Assembly: GCA_025529335.1 (NCBI GenBank)
Contig: JAMYHX010000109.1
Coordinates: forward strand, 36,747 to 100,746
Length of the DNA: 64,000 nucleotides
Source of the DNA: Rhizopus sp. PT2906
Taxonomy: Eukaryota > Mucoromycota > Mucoromycetes > Mucorales > Rhizopodaceae
Direction of reading: 5' to 3'
Both the position numbers and the translations under genes were made by a program. The number at the start of each line of letters is the position of its first letter. Position 1 is the stretch's first letter. The notes under the pieces were generated by a model. The model was given only the letters and a program-made list of their open reading frames with translations. It did not search any database and was not told the DNA's origin. Shown here piece by piece: positions 24,939 to 36,117 of this stretch.

Positions 24939-27247
24939 TTATTTTGAAGCACGAAGCCTGTTGTTGCTTTTGTTTTTTGGCGGTCTATGATTGGTATTAT
25001 TTTTACTATTGCTTTTTGACGGTTTCTTATGCTTGCTCTTGTTGCTACCATTGTTGATCGCTGTTGCTGTGGAAACAAATGACTTGCTGTTGGCAACCGG
25101 TCGTTTTGTTGTTGCAGTGGTTGGCGCTGGAGCAATCTTTACTATTTCTGCCAGAGTCTTTTTCTTTTCTTCACTGTCGCTATTATTATCATTATTATTA
25201 TTATTACTGTCTACATTAGTGTTATCGCCATGTCTTTTCACCGTAGACCATCGTCGTGGGCCTACTGTTGGAGCTCCCATCTCCTTTGATGTATGCGCAT
25301 GGCCCGAAATCGATGGCCATTCCATACCATTCGATTGTCTACGTAGCGGCCTTTCCTCAGACTGCTTTTGCTGTTGATGATGATGTGAATTCTGATGATC
25401 AAATACTTTCTTTCTTTGATATCCATTTCTCTTGACAAATCCTTCTTTATTATCCTCACGCTGTCTAGTAGGCTTCTTTTGATGTCTCGTAAACAAGCTA
25501 TCTATTGATCGCGGATGATTTGTATCCTTACTGATGTTCAACATCGATAACAAGCTTGAAGGAACAGGCGACAGAGGATGACTACCATGACGTGTAGTTC
25601 GGCTTTGGATTATTGTATCCAGAGCTTGTGAAGAACTAAAACGGGGATAAAACGTCGAATGAAGTGCTGATGGTCTATATGATGAGCTCGAGGGAGCTTT
25701 TGGCAATTGTTGATAGTGACAGATGCCGTCGACCATGCTCTTTCGACGATCATGAGGATGTGCTGTGAGTTCAATTTTGTGATTATCGTCAGAATAGGTA
25801 GGCAGGGTGAGTGAAAAGATGTTGGTCGTGGGTATGTCTGTGTTGTGATCAGAGGCATGGAACATGTGCTTATACGGCGCACAGATCGTCTCTAGATCAG
25901 CGTGATCAAGAACCAAGTCTAAACATCGTTGAAACTCACATCTTAATCCTAAAACCGAGGTTACATCTGCAGAGTTACCGAGGTTTCTTTGAGTGTTAAA
26001 CGGTTCTTCTACGCACAAGCTCGTCCTATTCCTTCCAGTATCCCATCCTTTCTCATTCTTTGTCAGATACTTTCCCTGCCGCACAGATACAACTTGACTG
26101 TCATAATCAAATTCGATAGCAAATCGACGAAAGAACGCATATAGTAATCCTCCAAGGCTCTCCTTATTCTTTAGCCCAAATCCTTTCCACTTTTTGATGT
26201 CATCACAAAAGTAATACTCATCGTTATTCAATTCTTCATTTTCTGTCGCATGAAGGATTGGCAAAATAGGAGGTTCACGCTGCTGTAGAAAGTTGATGAT
26301 CATGCATGTCCATGTGTAAGATGATAATGTTCCACCGTTGGCTGGTAATAACACAATATGAATCATCTTGGTCCATTCTACATTTTTTTCAATCGCTTAC
26401 CTGCGTCGTTTAATTGCCTCTGTTTGGTCCAATGCTTGACTGCCATGATCAGCGGTCGTACACGAGGATCAAGGGCGACATAAACTTTGATCATCTTTGT
26501 ATTTTGTAAAGCAAGTGTATTATTTACATTGATATCGCATGAGAGTTGTCTACGAGTCATTAGTTAAAAGAGTCAATATTATGTAATAGACATACAACTC
26601 TGGGTCAAACAGGCGAACAATGGGTACTTTTGCACGTGGTACACAAACAACATGCTGCATTCCACCTATAAACAACATTGAGCATACCCTCTTTTTTTCA
26701 TGTATGGTGATTCTTACATCTTTTAAATAATTTTGCAAGTACTCTGACATTTCGTAATCCATTCCATGGCGTAGTGATACACAAATCGATATCAGACGAA
26801 CCTGTACCTAAATCATTCATAGAGGATCTACATAGGGTGTATACAACATGTATAGTTTATTTCGTCTGAGAAACTGTTTGAACTGCATATATATATTCTA
26901 TTCTTGTGTCCAATGATCCTTACCCAAACACATGTGCCTTTATATCATGATCCGGCCATTCACTATTCAATAACTTTTCCATCTTCTTTACAAACTTTAG
27001 TCTTCTCTCGTAACTTTCCTTTGTTGGTAAAAGTTTCTAAAAAAAAGTGTTAACAGAGCCCATAATAACTTTGTTCGTTTACCTGGTAAAGTTGTAAAAT
27101 GTCTATCGAGAGGTTATCCTCTTGTTGCTTATCGAGAAAATAGGGAACAAAAGAGCTTTTAGACTCATCGGGTGCAAGACATTGGAACATGGGCTGAGGC
27201 ACAAAGTTCTCTACCAGTTCTGTATAATTATCTGTGGATGCCTGCAT
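24939..27247 (-). CDS. Cid1-like RNA nucleotidyltransferase (poly(A)/poly(U) polymerase)
   Basis: Six exons (27247-27083, 27036-26924, 26827-26718, 26665-26596, 26549-26401, 26341-24939) give 669 residues. The nucleotidyltransferase signature is GSSMNDLGTGSSDIDLC near residue 92, with the two catalytic Asp in DID. The third Asp lies in SCDINVNN. The PAP-associated domain follows (RPLIMAVKHW, then NGGTLSSYTW). The last ~330 residues are low-complexity, with Ser/His-rich blocks, an Asn/Asp run and basic Lys/Asn-rich ends, and probably bind RNA. Family members add A or U to RNA 3' ends; sequence alone does not tell which. The divergent C-terminal half is long for the family. Confidence 0.85.
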
Positions 27248-27410
27248 CCTCTTCTTAAATTCTTTGTCAAGATGTTTCCCTTTACTGAATGAACTTTTTA
27301 CAAAGAAAAAATTAAAAATAGAGGGGAAAACTTTTTGTCACTATAAAAAAAACAAAGTTGAAGTCACGTAGCTGTCCCTGTTGTTCCAAAATAGTAATAT
27401 TATACAGTGC

Positions 27411-28341
27411 TTCCAACAAGTAATGTCACAGCCAATCAAAATCTATATTTGAGAGCTGTAAAAAAGTAGGTCGTAAGTGCATCTTAACTGAAGAACATAA
27501 AACGACTGTGATCAACTTCATTGATGCTAATCCCTCTGCTACTGTTGTTGAAGTGACCGAGCATTTATTGAAGCAATTTCATGATCTTAAAGTATCACGC
27601 AGCACTGTTAATAACTTTATAAGATGTGAATGAAACCTTTCGTTGAAAAAAGCAGATTTTCATTCTATTGAGAGAAACAGTCCAGCAAAGATTGAGGAGC
27701 GGTACAATTGAGTTTGTAAATGGAAAAATACAGGCATGAACTTTCTGACGAATTACGTGTTTCTTGACGAGTCTGCTTTTGATGTCAATATGAAACGGTC
27801 AAGAGCTTGGTCTAAAAAAGGTACGCGTGCTATTATTACCCGACGAACAACGAGAGCAAATACGACGTCTATATTGGGCGCTATCTCTGCCTCGGGTTTG
27901 ATTACTGTCGGCATAAAAAAACCAAGACCTGCTAAGAAAAGAAAAGCTGAAGGATATATAAGCTCAGGAACTGCCACTGGTCACTACATTAGTTTCTTAA
28001 AAATGACTCTCGACGAAATGGACAAATACCCATATATGAAAGGCCACTATATTGTTATGGATAATGCACCCATTCACACGCATGAAAACATAAAGAAGTA
28101 CGTTGAGTATCGAGGATACAGATGTGTGTATCTTCATACTTACTCTCCTGAGCTTAATCCAATTGAACAATTCTGGGCAGTGGCAAAGAGTAAAGTTAAG
28201 CGTCATAGGTTTTTGCAGGAAGACACCTTGCCCAAGAGGATTACAGAAGTCTGCAACAATGTGAAGCAAAGTCATTTCAAAGGGTTCGTCTCGCATTCTT
28301 GCCAGTGTTGGGACAAATGTCGAAACAGGCAACCTATGTAA
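27411..28341 (+). mobile_element. IS630/Tc1-type transposase relic (DD34E)
   Basis: One plus-strand frame runs from about 27463 to 28341 and is broken by in-frame TGA codons at 27631 and 27709. The N-terminal part looks like a helix-turn-helix domain. The catalytic triad survives as Asp in FLDESAFD, Asp in VMDNAPIH and Glu in NPIEQFWA, with 34 residues between the last two. A possible left terminus, CAGTGCTTCC preceded by TATA, lies at 27413. No clear matching right terminus was found before the dispersed repeat at 28411, whose own left end (CACTCTTTC after TATA) is loosely similar. The element could extend to 28964, in which case that repeat is its 3' part. Confidence 0.75.
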
Positions 28342-28410
28342 TGACCCAAACGAATACGCGATCAGAGAAAACGGTAAGTAGCAATCAGACAAAAAAAAAA
28401 TACGCGTTAT

Positions 28411-28964
28411 ACACTCTTTCTGGAAAGTAAATTCGCCTGTGATCGATAATAAATACACCCATGGTGAGAACAAGATTCATGTTGCATGAAATGTAAATTC
28501 GTCGTCGCCAAGAGTATTTTCGTAATATTTGTTGTATTTAGCACTGATATTGACTTAAGTGTTCAAAGATTCACAAATCAAAACTAGCCTGTCCTCATGG
28601 TCCTTGCTCTGACTCGCTTGTCCCGCCCTTTTTGCTCTCTGGCGCGTACACCTGGAACGTTCTCCCAGTTGCCTCTTCTTGTGCTCTGGGTTCCTTTTTT
28701 TTTGTTTAAACAATCCTGGGTAGTTATCGCTACCCTCCCCAGAATGCACCTTGGTGGTAAGTAAAATTAATATTAGGATATGTGCTCTAATACTAACATA
28801 CTTTTTCTCTCTTTTTCTACATATAAACTCATTATCTCTCTCTTTTGACATGATGTCGTTTTATTCAAACATATTTTTCTTTGTCGTCTTTTTACGTAAA
28901 TAATTTTTTTTTATTTTATGACAACATTTTATAAAATTAATGTCAATAATTAATAAAAATACAG
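28411..28964 (+). repeat. ~554 bp dispersed element, copy A
   Basis: Near-identical to the reverse complement of 34998-35550 over its full length, and its right end matches 1-155. Both ends abut TA (GTTATA before, TATAATAG after), as expected for TA-targeting elements. The 98-codon antisense frame at 28555-28851 is identical in the other full copy, which reflects recent copying more than coding. Inverted termini are at best weak. It may be a MITE-like non-autonomous element or the 3' part of the neighbouring IS630-type element. Confidence 0.85.
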
Positions 28965-29120
28965 TATAATAGGACGCATCTTAAAAAGGAAAAGTGAAAA
29001 AAGGTGAAAGAAATAAAATGGAACCAGTGTTTTTTTATTTATTTACAATTCATTATTTCATCATTCAAATGATAATAAATGTTATGTATTTGCAGTAACT
29101 AATCACTAAAATATCACCAA

Positions 29121-29620
29121 AATATCCTAAGCCATTTCAAGATGAGGCCACTTTCCCTGAGAATTGTTATTCTCTCTATCGTCGTAGGCGAATTGCAGCA
29201 GAGAAGCAAAACAATTTCCTGTACTCTGTCAAATCGCGCGAAAGAGTAGGTGCTGAGTTTGTTATGGATAACCATTGGGTGATGTCCTATAATCCATACC
29301 TGACAAAGAAATATAAGCACACATCAATGTTGAAGTTTGTACTGGCGTCGAAGCCGTCAAATATATCAAGGAACATTGATCCAGCAAGAGGTTTATGTAA
29401 TGGCACTCACCTGGTATTTGCACGAATTAGTAGTTATATGCTTCAGGCTCGCCTGGTAAACAAACCTGGTGCCCCAATAGAGCTCATTCCAAGATCTATA
29501 CTTTGCTATGACAATTGCCAAATCACAAGGACAGTCATTAAAAAATGTAATCGATCTCAGATGGCCATCATACAGGCACATGACAAAATGTTTCGCGATT
29601 TTTTTGAAGATATATCTTGA
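29121..29620 (+). pseudogene. Helitron helicase remnant
   Basis: The first part encodes the conserved Helitron Rep/helicase block: a FPENCYSLYRRR-type start, then DNHWVMSYNPYLTKKY, after which a frameshift near 29310 moves the INVEVCTGVEAVKYIKEH segment into another frame that then meets a stop. About 20 bases later the frame resumes with LCNGTHLVFAR and IELIPRS, which belong to the C-terminal Pif1-helicase end. The roughly thousand residues that normally separate these blocks are missing. It is therefore an internally deleted, frameshifted relic. No Helitron terminus was identified. Confidence 0.82.
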
Positions 29621-31251
29621 ATTCAATATGCAATAGTTTGGTGAATACTTTATAAAAGCCTGTGAAACCCAAATTATAATATGACGTTTTATTGCAATTT
29701 TTCAGAATAGCGGCTGTATAAAAGTCATATCATTGACGCACTAAGCATATCCTCAGTCAATCACAGTGAATAACGTATTGCTGATATTAATGAATCAACA
29801 TGCATTTTTAGGCATACTTTTGAGGCTCGCATTAAGCATTTGTAAGAGGCTTTGCACAGATATTATATAGATGCTAAAGTGTGTGTCTTATCCACGTTTC
29901 AACAGTAGATTACTAAAAAGGATCATCGTACTACTGTTTATGTATCTCCGATTAAGATTTTTCTGTACAAAAGAAGAATATGATTGTTACACAATATGAA
30001 AGATCTGTAGAGAGAAGGAGAGGTTTGTGCGTACGTAAGCTATTACAGATAAAAAGTCTTCTTGTATCATTGGAGTGTAATGGATAAAAAGTGGAGTATA
30101 GATCCTTGGTTGGTTATTTGACGCGAGTGACTATTAGCTATCCAGTCTGCACTGTCAGAACACTATCTATAAACCAAGCATTAGAGGCACACCTAAAGAA
30201 AGAGAGCATAGCAAGTAAGTCAGGAAAGCTCATTGCTCATGAAGTTTTGAAAAGAGAAAAGTGTCCGGATCGTTAGCGTAACTGAGGAGTTTAGTTGGAA
30301 AAATCCTCTGAAAGATATGATGTATATCGTCAGTTGGAAGACGAGGGGAAAAAGAATGAGAGGTGGGGGAACTGTTACGAGAAATCACATGAAAAATTAG
30401 AGGAAAGCACTCACTTAATGGGGAACGGGTTGGTTTAATCGCAATAAGGTCCACACACCAAGTTGGACAGTCGGGGAATCGCCCTGTCTCCGAAGCCCTG
30501 GCCGCTGGGGACGAAGTAACGAAGAAATGGAGATATGCTTCAAGAGCCACTAGGGTATATAAAAGGGTGGCTGGAGAAGTCAAACACAAAGAAGGATAGT
30601 ACACAGATGATTTAACTACAGTACAGTCATATGCTTTTTCTTAGTCCAGGAGAACTGCTACTTGAGGTAATGCCGGTACATCTTGCCGAGGCGTTGATCA
30701 ACTTACGGTTGTACCAAACATTGTCCGATACCAAAGCACCACGTTAATGTCTCATTCGGTAAAGATTAAAATAAATAAGGACATTACGCTGAAAAGATGT
30801 ACAAAGAGCTTGTGTTGACCAGTGACTGATCCAAGAAGGCGAGAGCCATGTGCTCATGAGGAAGAGGCGTTGCCGAAAAAGCATTTTTAATTATGTCCAG
30901 CCAACGTACCTGATAGCAGCATTGGTTTTAGTAAAGAGTGTATGACATTTACAAATTCCTAAAGTTTGTCCAATGAGATCTGCAGTTTTGACATCCAAGT
31001 AGACAAGAGGCCACTTCATTTGGCTGTGTGTGACTGTGAGTGCACACACACATTTCGTTCTTGTGTTACCTTAGCGACCGATTGTTGTTCAACAACCAGC
31101 CCACGTTGCATGAAGAAGGCTACTGATTTGATTAGCAGAAATCCTTTTAGCTGCTCTTCTTCATAATTCTCCCCCTTTTTCCTTTCCCTCTTCCCTTCTC
31201 TCTCTCTCTTTCATTACCATAGAAACGAACATATTCAAAAGAGAAGTGGTA
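29621..31251. other. Non-genic stretch upstream of the bHLH gene
   Basis: About 1.6 kb. Apart from the LTR-like segment listed separately, I see only short frames: one of 124 codons on the minus strand (30230-30604) and one of 66 codons (30966-31166), neither with a recognisable domain. The last ~100 bases are CT-rich and form the leader of the bHLH gene. Confidence 0.45.
30373..30720 (+). repeat. Possible solo LTR
   Basis: The segment begins TGTTACGAG and could end at CCAAACA. It has a good TATA box (tatataaaag near 30554) about 180 bases in and is more GC-rich than its surroundings, as in Ty3-type LTRs. The flanking five bases do not form a target-site duplication, and no second copy is present, so the call is weak. 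Confidence 0.25.
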
Positions 31252-32960
31252 ATGGATTTAAGTAATTTTCAGCTCGTTGAAACCATGAATGATATGGAAA
31301 TGCTGAGAAGCCTGTCTAATAATGATCAGCAATACTCTCAGAAACAGTCCAATAGTACGAATAACTATGATCAGTTCCAGCAGGACATCAATCTCTTATT
31401 TCAATCAAATACACCAACAACCTCTTCTCCTCACGTAAATTCATTCCTTAGCTATCATCATGCTCCAAAACATCATCTGGCCAATCATTCATCCCCTCAT
31501 TACAGAATAACTCCTCAACAAATTTCGGATTGTTATGAACAAGAGGTAGTAAACAGTATGTCTTTATAATCATTGATAAAATTTATACCAAAGAAAAAAA
31601 TTCATAGGATATGCTCACACCCCTCATTTCTCCAGCCATGACTCCTTCTTTTAGTTATCAATTACAGCAGCAGCAACAACAACAACAGCAGCAGCAACAA
31701 AATAATAAATCAGTCAATTTTGGTAACGACTTGGATTTTTCTCCCTTGTCTTCCCCCGCGATGCTCCCTCAATCAGATGGATCTCAACAGCAAAAGCCTC
31801 GGTTTATGTCTGCAAATCAGATACGAGAGCAATACGAGCAGCTAGAACAAGCGAAATTATTAATCACTCAAAAATTGTCCGAACTACAAAAATCACAGCA
31901 ACAGCATCAGCAGCAGCAGCAGTATGAGGTCAGCCTGATCTCATCTGATACTTCTCCACAGAAAGACAGTAAGAGTATTGTCCCTTTACCATTTATACAT
32001 CTATTTATTTTTCTTTTTACTGTAGATATAAAGAATGATGCTCATCAAAATGGACATGTATCAACGCATACCTCTCAAGATACTTTGCGAATGGAGCCAG
32101 CTACACCTGCTTCATTAATGAAGATCTCTAACAGAACCCCAAAGGCTGATTCACCCTTACCTCCTGCCTCTCTTCCGCCGTTCAATAGCGAGCCCATAGT
32201 TGCAGCAACGACGCGCCCAACTACATCATCCATAGCCTCGCGAAAACAAAGAGCGTCCATAAAGAAGGAAAAGCCTGCTGGCAGAAAGAAGCAACGACGT
32301 GAATCCGTCGACCCCAAGGCAATTGCCTCTCCTCGCGCACTCAAGCCTCTCTTGATCAGTCCTACATTACGTCCAGGCACAAACGCACTGCCGACCATGC
32401 TCTCTCTCAGTGGTTCTCAGGTTGCTTCAGTAGAGGATGCCGAACGCATTCTTGCGACACGGTCAAATTATCAGAATTTGATGGAGGGCAAGGGTGCTGC
32501 ACTAGGTATCGCTTTCAACTCACAGATCAAGAGTGGTCTCGAAGTTCGAAGAACGGCGCATAAGGCAGCAGAGCAAAAGCGACGCGATTCTCTCAAGGAA
32601 TGGTTTGACCGACTGCGCTGTGAGGTTGAGGAAGGCTATGTCAAGCGTCAAAAATCGCTCATGTCCCAGGTGATACAGGCCCAGGAGCTAGAAGTCAAAC
32701 ATCATGCTAACGAGGGCGAGAAATCCACTGAAGATGATGAAGGTAGCCCTGGAAGCCAATCAGAAGCAGCCACTATGAAGCCCCTGTCCAAAGTGTTACT
32801 GCTCCAGTATGCCTACGAATACATCACATCTTTAAAGAAGACCTTGTCTGAAAAAGATGCAACGATTGAGCGACTGATGGCAGGAGAAAAGCTCGAAGAC
32901 AAGGATGAACAAGACGTTGATGAGATGCAGGTCGATTCACCAACTGGTAAATCCACATAA
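31252..32960 (+). CDS. bHLH transcription factor with Gln-rich N-terminus
   Basis: Three exons (31252-31545, 31608-31968, 32026-32960) give 529 residues. The second intron (57 nt, GTAAGA...TGTAG) is in frame, so it could also be read through. The first half is Gln/Ser/Pro-rich with poly-Gln runs. The bHLH domain starts near residue 393 with a basic region containing HKAAEQKRR, helix 1 through WFDRLR, an unusually long acidic loop of about 60 residues, and helix 2 with KPLSKVLLLQYAYEYI. The Glu and Arg residues that read an E-box core are present. Targets are unknown. The gene looks intact although it sits between two inverted copies of a transposon-like repeat. Confidence 0.85.
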
Positions 32961-33620
32961 CATTCACTTTTACCCAGTTCATTTTCCCCCCAGTCTATGT
33001 TTACTTTCCTTTACTGATTTGACTCTATGTACTCCCTTTTATGCTTATGTAATCCGTTTTATGTATTATGTTTAATCTGCTTTATGAATCAATATTTATT
33101 ATTTTTAAAAGAAATTAAATTATCAACACAGCCTTTGCCAAACAATATCTTCCTTAATACTATTCCCCAAAGAATTGAATATCGTCCCTCTGAAAAAAGT
33201 CTTGTTGCTTCCAGATATATACAATACATATCTCAATCATTCTTCAAGATCTTTCTTTCACATGATTGATAACATCTTCTATATTACAGAAAAAAATCCC
33301 TCTCAAAGGAGACGTTTTTGATGAAGTAAACAGAATAAGCTGGTTATTGTAAACTCCTTTTGCTTTATTTTATAATGTCCTCTGATAGCCTATTCCAGCC
33401 AATTCTCTCTTTTCTATAAAGAAATAAAGTAAAATTTTCTTGTAATAAGCAACATTATTAAGCTTTGTTGAGTACGGTCCTTGTTCTTCTGAATGGAAAA
33501 ACGGAACACATATTGATCCTAGTACCAGACACGGCTAAAGCCTTTTTTTAATCAGTTGATTTCTGAGCATAATCAATGTTTTGGTTATTTGTGATTTTAA
33601 TTACCAAATCGCTGCTTCTA
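32961..33620. other. Intergenic, 3' side of the bHLH gene
   Basis: AT-rich; an open stretch at 33027-33269 encodes no recognisable protein. It ends at the TA target site of the Tc1 element. Confidence 0.45.
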
Positions 33621-34938
33621 CAGTCACACATAATTCAGTTCGTACTTAAAAAAAATTAAAGTCAAAATTGTGCTGTTTTCTTTTATAAATTTGCTTATTT
33701 CTCAATATTTTAACAAGTATCCATATCTGCTGAAAACGTATCAACTAAATAACATGGCTCTTATCAACCTCGCGAAGAAAGAAAGTACTGGAGTATTTAT
33801 TATCTTGGAAAAGCAGGACAATCGTATGACGACATAGCAAACATTGTCGAGATGCCAAAGTCAACAGTACAAAGCACTGTGGAAAGAATAAGGAAGACTG
33901 GATTGCCTCTACCAATCAAGCCAAAATGCAGAACCCAAAAAATCAATGAGAGATCCCAGAGATTGCTTATGAGGACCATAAGGGGTGATCCATTCGTAAC
34001 ATACGACCGTCTGAGATTAGAACTGCATAACGTAGACGTAGAGGTCTGTAGACAGACACTGTTATCAGCAGTTTGAAGAGGGTGGGGCATGATTCTTACT
34101 TTGCTGCTCATAAACCAGCGTTGACAGAAGGGCACATGAAGAAAAGGCTTCACTGGGCCCAGGAACATGTCAATTGGACGGTCGAACAGCGGTCTAGCGT
34201 CATTTGGAGCGATGAATCTCGGCTCACCGTTACCGGTAACGATGGTGGTGCCGGAGTCATCAGAAAAGTTGGTGAACGATATGATATTAAGCATATTGTA
34301 CCAACGAAGGAGTATGGAGGCGGTGGAGTAATGCTTTGGAGCTGCTTTCATGCTAATGGTTTTGGTTCTTTTGGTCTTGGTTGACGGCACAGTTGATCAA
34401 GACAAATACATAAATATTTTAACCCAAAACTTTCATCCCTGGTTCGCACAACTCTGCCAGCAAGAGGATGGAGCTAGCTTCTATACTGATGGCTATGCAT
34501 GATGGTGGAAGGAAAACCCCCAAATCAGGGGCTTTGAGTAATGGCCTGCACAAAGTTCTGATTTGAATCCGATAGAGCATATTTGGGCCGCTTTGGGTAA
34601 GCTTATCAAGGAAAGAAGAAGTGAGATAAGAAATATTGAAGAGTTGAGCATTGTATTGAGAGAAGAGTGGGAGAAAATAAGCCCTGGATTAACGGCATGT
34701 TTGGTCGGAAGTATGAAGGCTCGATGTGAGGCGGTAATTGCCGCAAAAGGAGGGTCGACGAAATATTGATTTTTCTTTTTATTTTATATTCTTCCAATAA
34801 GCATGCCAAAGCTTATTCTTTATAAACATGGAGTCTCTAAACACTGAAGGGGAGGAGCAATGGCTTTCCAAACATTTGATATAAAATTTGCGGAAGGTTG
34901 ATTTACATTTTTGTACGAAACCGAATTATGTATGACTG
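33621..34938 (+). mobile_element. Full-length inactive Tc1/mariner element
   Basis: Imperfect terminal inverted repeats of about 26 bp start with CAGTCACACATAATTC on the left and CAGTCATACATAATTC (reverse complement) on the right. Each is flanked by TA (33619-33620 and 34939-34940), the classic Tc1 target duplication, giving a 1,318 bp element. The inside carries a single transposase gene in several frames. Element length, TIRs and target site all fit Tc1/mariner. It lies inside the interval bounded by the two ~554 bp inverted repeats. Confidence 0.92.
33753..34769 (+). pseudogene. Frameshifted Tc1-type transposase
   Basis: Successive fragments read as a transposase: a helix-turn-helix part (EMPKSTVQSTVERI at about 33850), a middle part with the first catalytic Asp in WSDESR, a short segment near 34470 where the second Asp lies beside a TGA, and a C-terminal part with the catalytic Glu in NPIEHIWA. 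Frames change near 33780, 34076 and 34380, and in-frame stops occur, so no full protein is made. The copy may still be moved in trans because its ends are intact. Confidence 0.85.
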
Positions 34939-34997
34939 TAGTAGACAACCATCAATGCTGTGATGGCTACCAGGTTATCAACCCAGTTATCTAATTA

Positions 34998-35550
34998 CTG
35001 TATTTTTATTAATTATTGACATTAATTTTATAAAATGTTGTCATAAAATAAAAAAAAATTATTTACGTAAAAAGACGACAAAGAAAAATATGTTTGAATA
35101 AAACGACATCATGTCAAAAGAGAGAGATAATGAGTTTATATGTAGAAAAAGAGAGAAAAAGTATGTTAGTATTAGAGCACATATCCTAATATTAATTTTA
35201 CTTACCACCAAGGTGCATTCTGGGGAGGGTAGCGATAACTACCCAGGATTGTTTAAACAAAAAAAAAGGAACCCAGAGCACAAGAAGAGGCAACTGGGAG
35301 AACGTTCCAGGTGTACGCGCCAGAGAGCAAAAAGGGCGGGACAAGCGAGTCAGAGCAAGGACCATGAGGACAGGCTAGTTTTGATTTGTGAATCTTTGAA
35401 CACTTAAGTCAATATCAGTGCTAAATACAACAAATATTACGAAAATACTCTTGGCGACGACGAATTTACATTTCATGCAACATGAATCTTGTTCTCACCA
35501 TGGGTGTATTTATTATCGATCACAGGTGAATTTACTTTCCGGAAAGAGTG
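34998..35550 (-). repeat. ~554 bp dispersed element, copy B (inverted)
   Basis: Reverse-complement copy of 28411-28964 with only scattered differences (for example TTTCCGG versus TTTCTGG near its outer end). It is flanked by TA on both sides (TTAC at 34995-34998; TATAAC after 35550). The 98-codon frame at 35111-35407 is identical to that in copy A. Copies A and B face each other across about 6 kb. Confidence 0.85.
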
Positions 35551-35691
35551 TATAACCTGAAACGGAACAACTAATTCAGGATAAAAAAAAGATGAAAGCA
35601 TGCAGCAGGAATTGAACAGGAAAGATACAGTGAGAACGGTAAATTTGTCACTTTTTCTCTCGTTTTTTCTCATCAAGAGAAAACAATGGCA

Positions 35692-36028
35692 CTCCTTTGC
35701 CACGGCGAACACTACATGCACCAGAAAATACACCAGAAAGTAGACCACATAATGTAAATACAAATTTATCATAAGTGGTCTTTTTGATCAACTGACAACA
35801 TAAAATTAGAATAAATATAGCAATAACAACATTTCTTTTTTTCTCTTCTTCTTGAAAAGAACATCAATCAATATGACAACTTTATAAAACCATGTTTAAC
35901 GCGACGCCAAACATTCAAAGGTTTTGTTGGAAGGTATCATGGGTAATGGGTAGAGATAGCGCCCGTAGAATCAATCTAACTTCTGGTGTACTTTCTGGTG
36001 CATGTAGTGTTTCCCTTTTGCAAAACTG
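35692..36028. repeat. MITE-like inverted repeat
   Basis: A ~31 bp arm at 35708-35738 (starting AACACTACATGCACCAGAAA) is inverted with one or two mismatches at 35982-36011. Similarity continues outward on both sides (TTTGCcacggcGAA versus TTTGCaaaaggGAAA), and the right side ends at ...CTG followed by TA (36026-36030). The ~340 bp size, inverted ends and TA suggest a small non-autonomous Tc1-like element. The left boundary is uncertain. Confidence 0.55.
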
Positions 36029-36117
36029 TATAACCATAATTATGATGTTCATGTGAATACGCTACAAGTGGCCATAAACAAAAGTAGGAACTGGGCATTT
36101 TTAAACAAGAAGATAAT

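Noticed and set aside
24991..25377. 128-codon Leu/Val-rich plus-strand frame
   Set aside because: It is antisense to the low-complexity tail of the Cid1-like gene; the hydrophobic runs come from the complement of Asn/Asp/Lys repeats.
28555..28851. 98-codon open frame inside the ~554 bp repeat, identical in both full copies
   Set aside because: Identity follows from recent duplication of the whole repeat. Composition is low-complexity and basic, with no recognised domain, and the third copy is cut and diverged at the start of the frame.
30230..30604. 124-codon minus-strand frame
   Set aside because: It overlaps an LTR-like, TATA-containing segment and has no protein-family resemblance that I can support.
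31978..32025. Reading the second intron of the bHLH gene as coding
   Set aside because: The segment is in frame but encodes a hydrophobic Phe/Leu run unlike its surroundings and has good GTAAGA and TGTAG borders; splicing is favoured.
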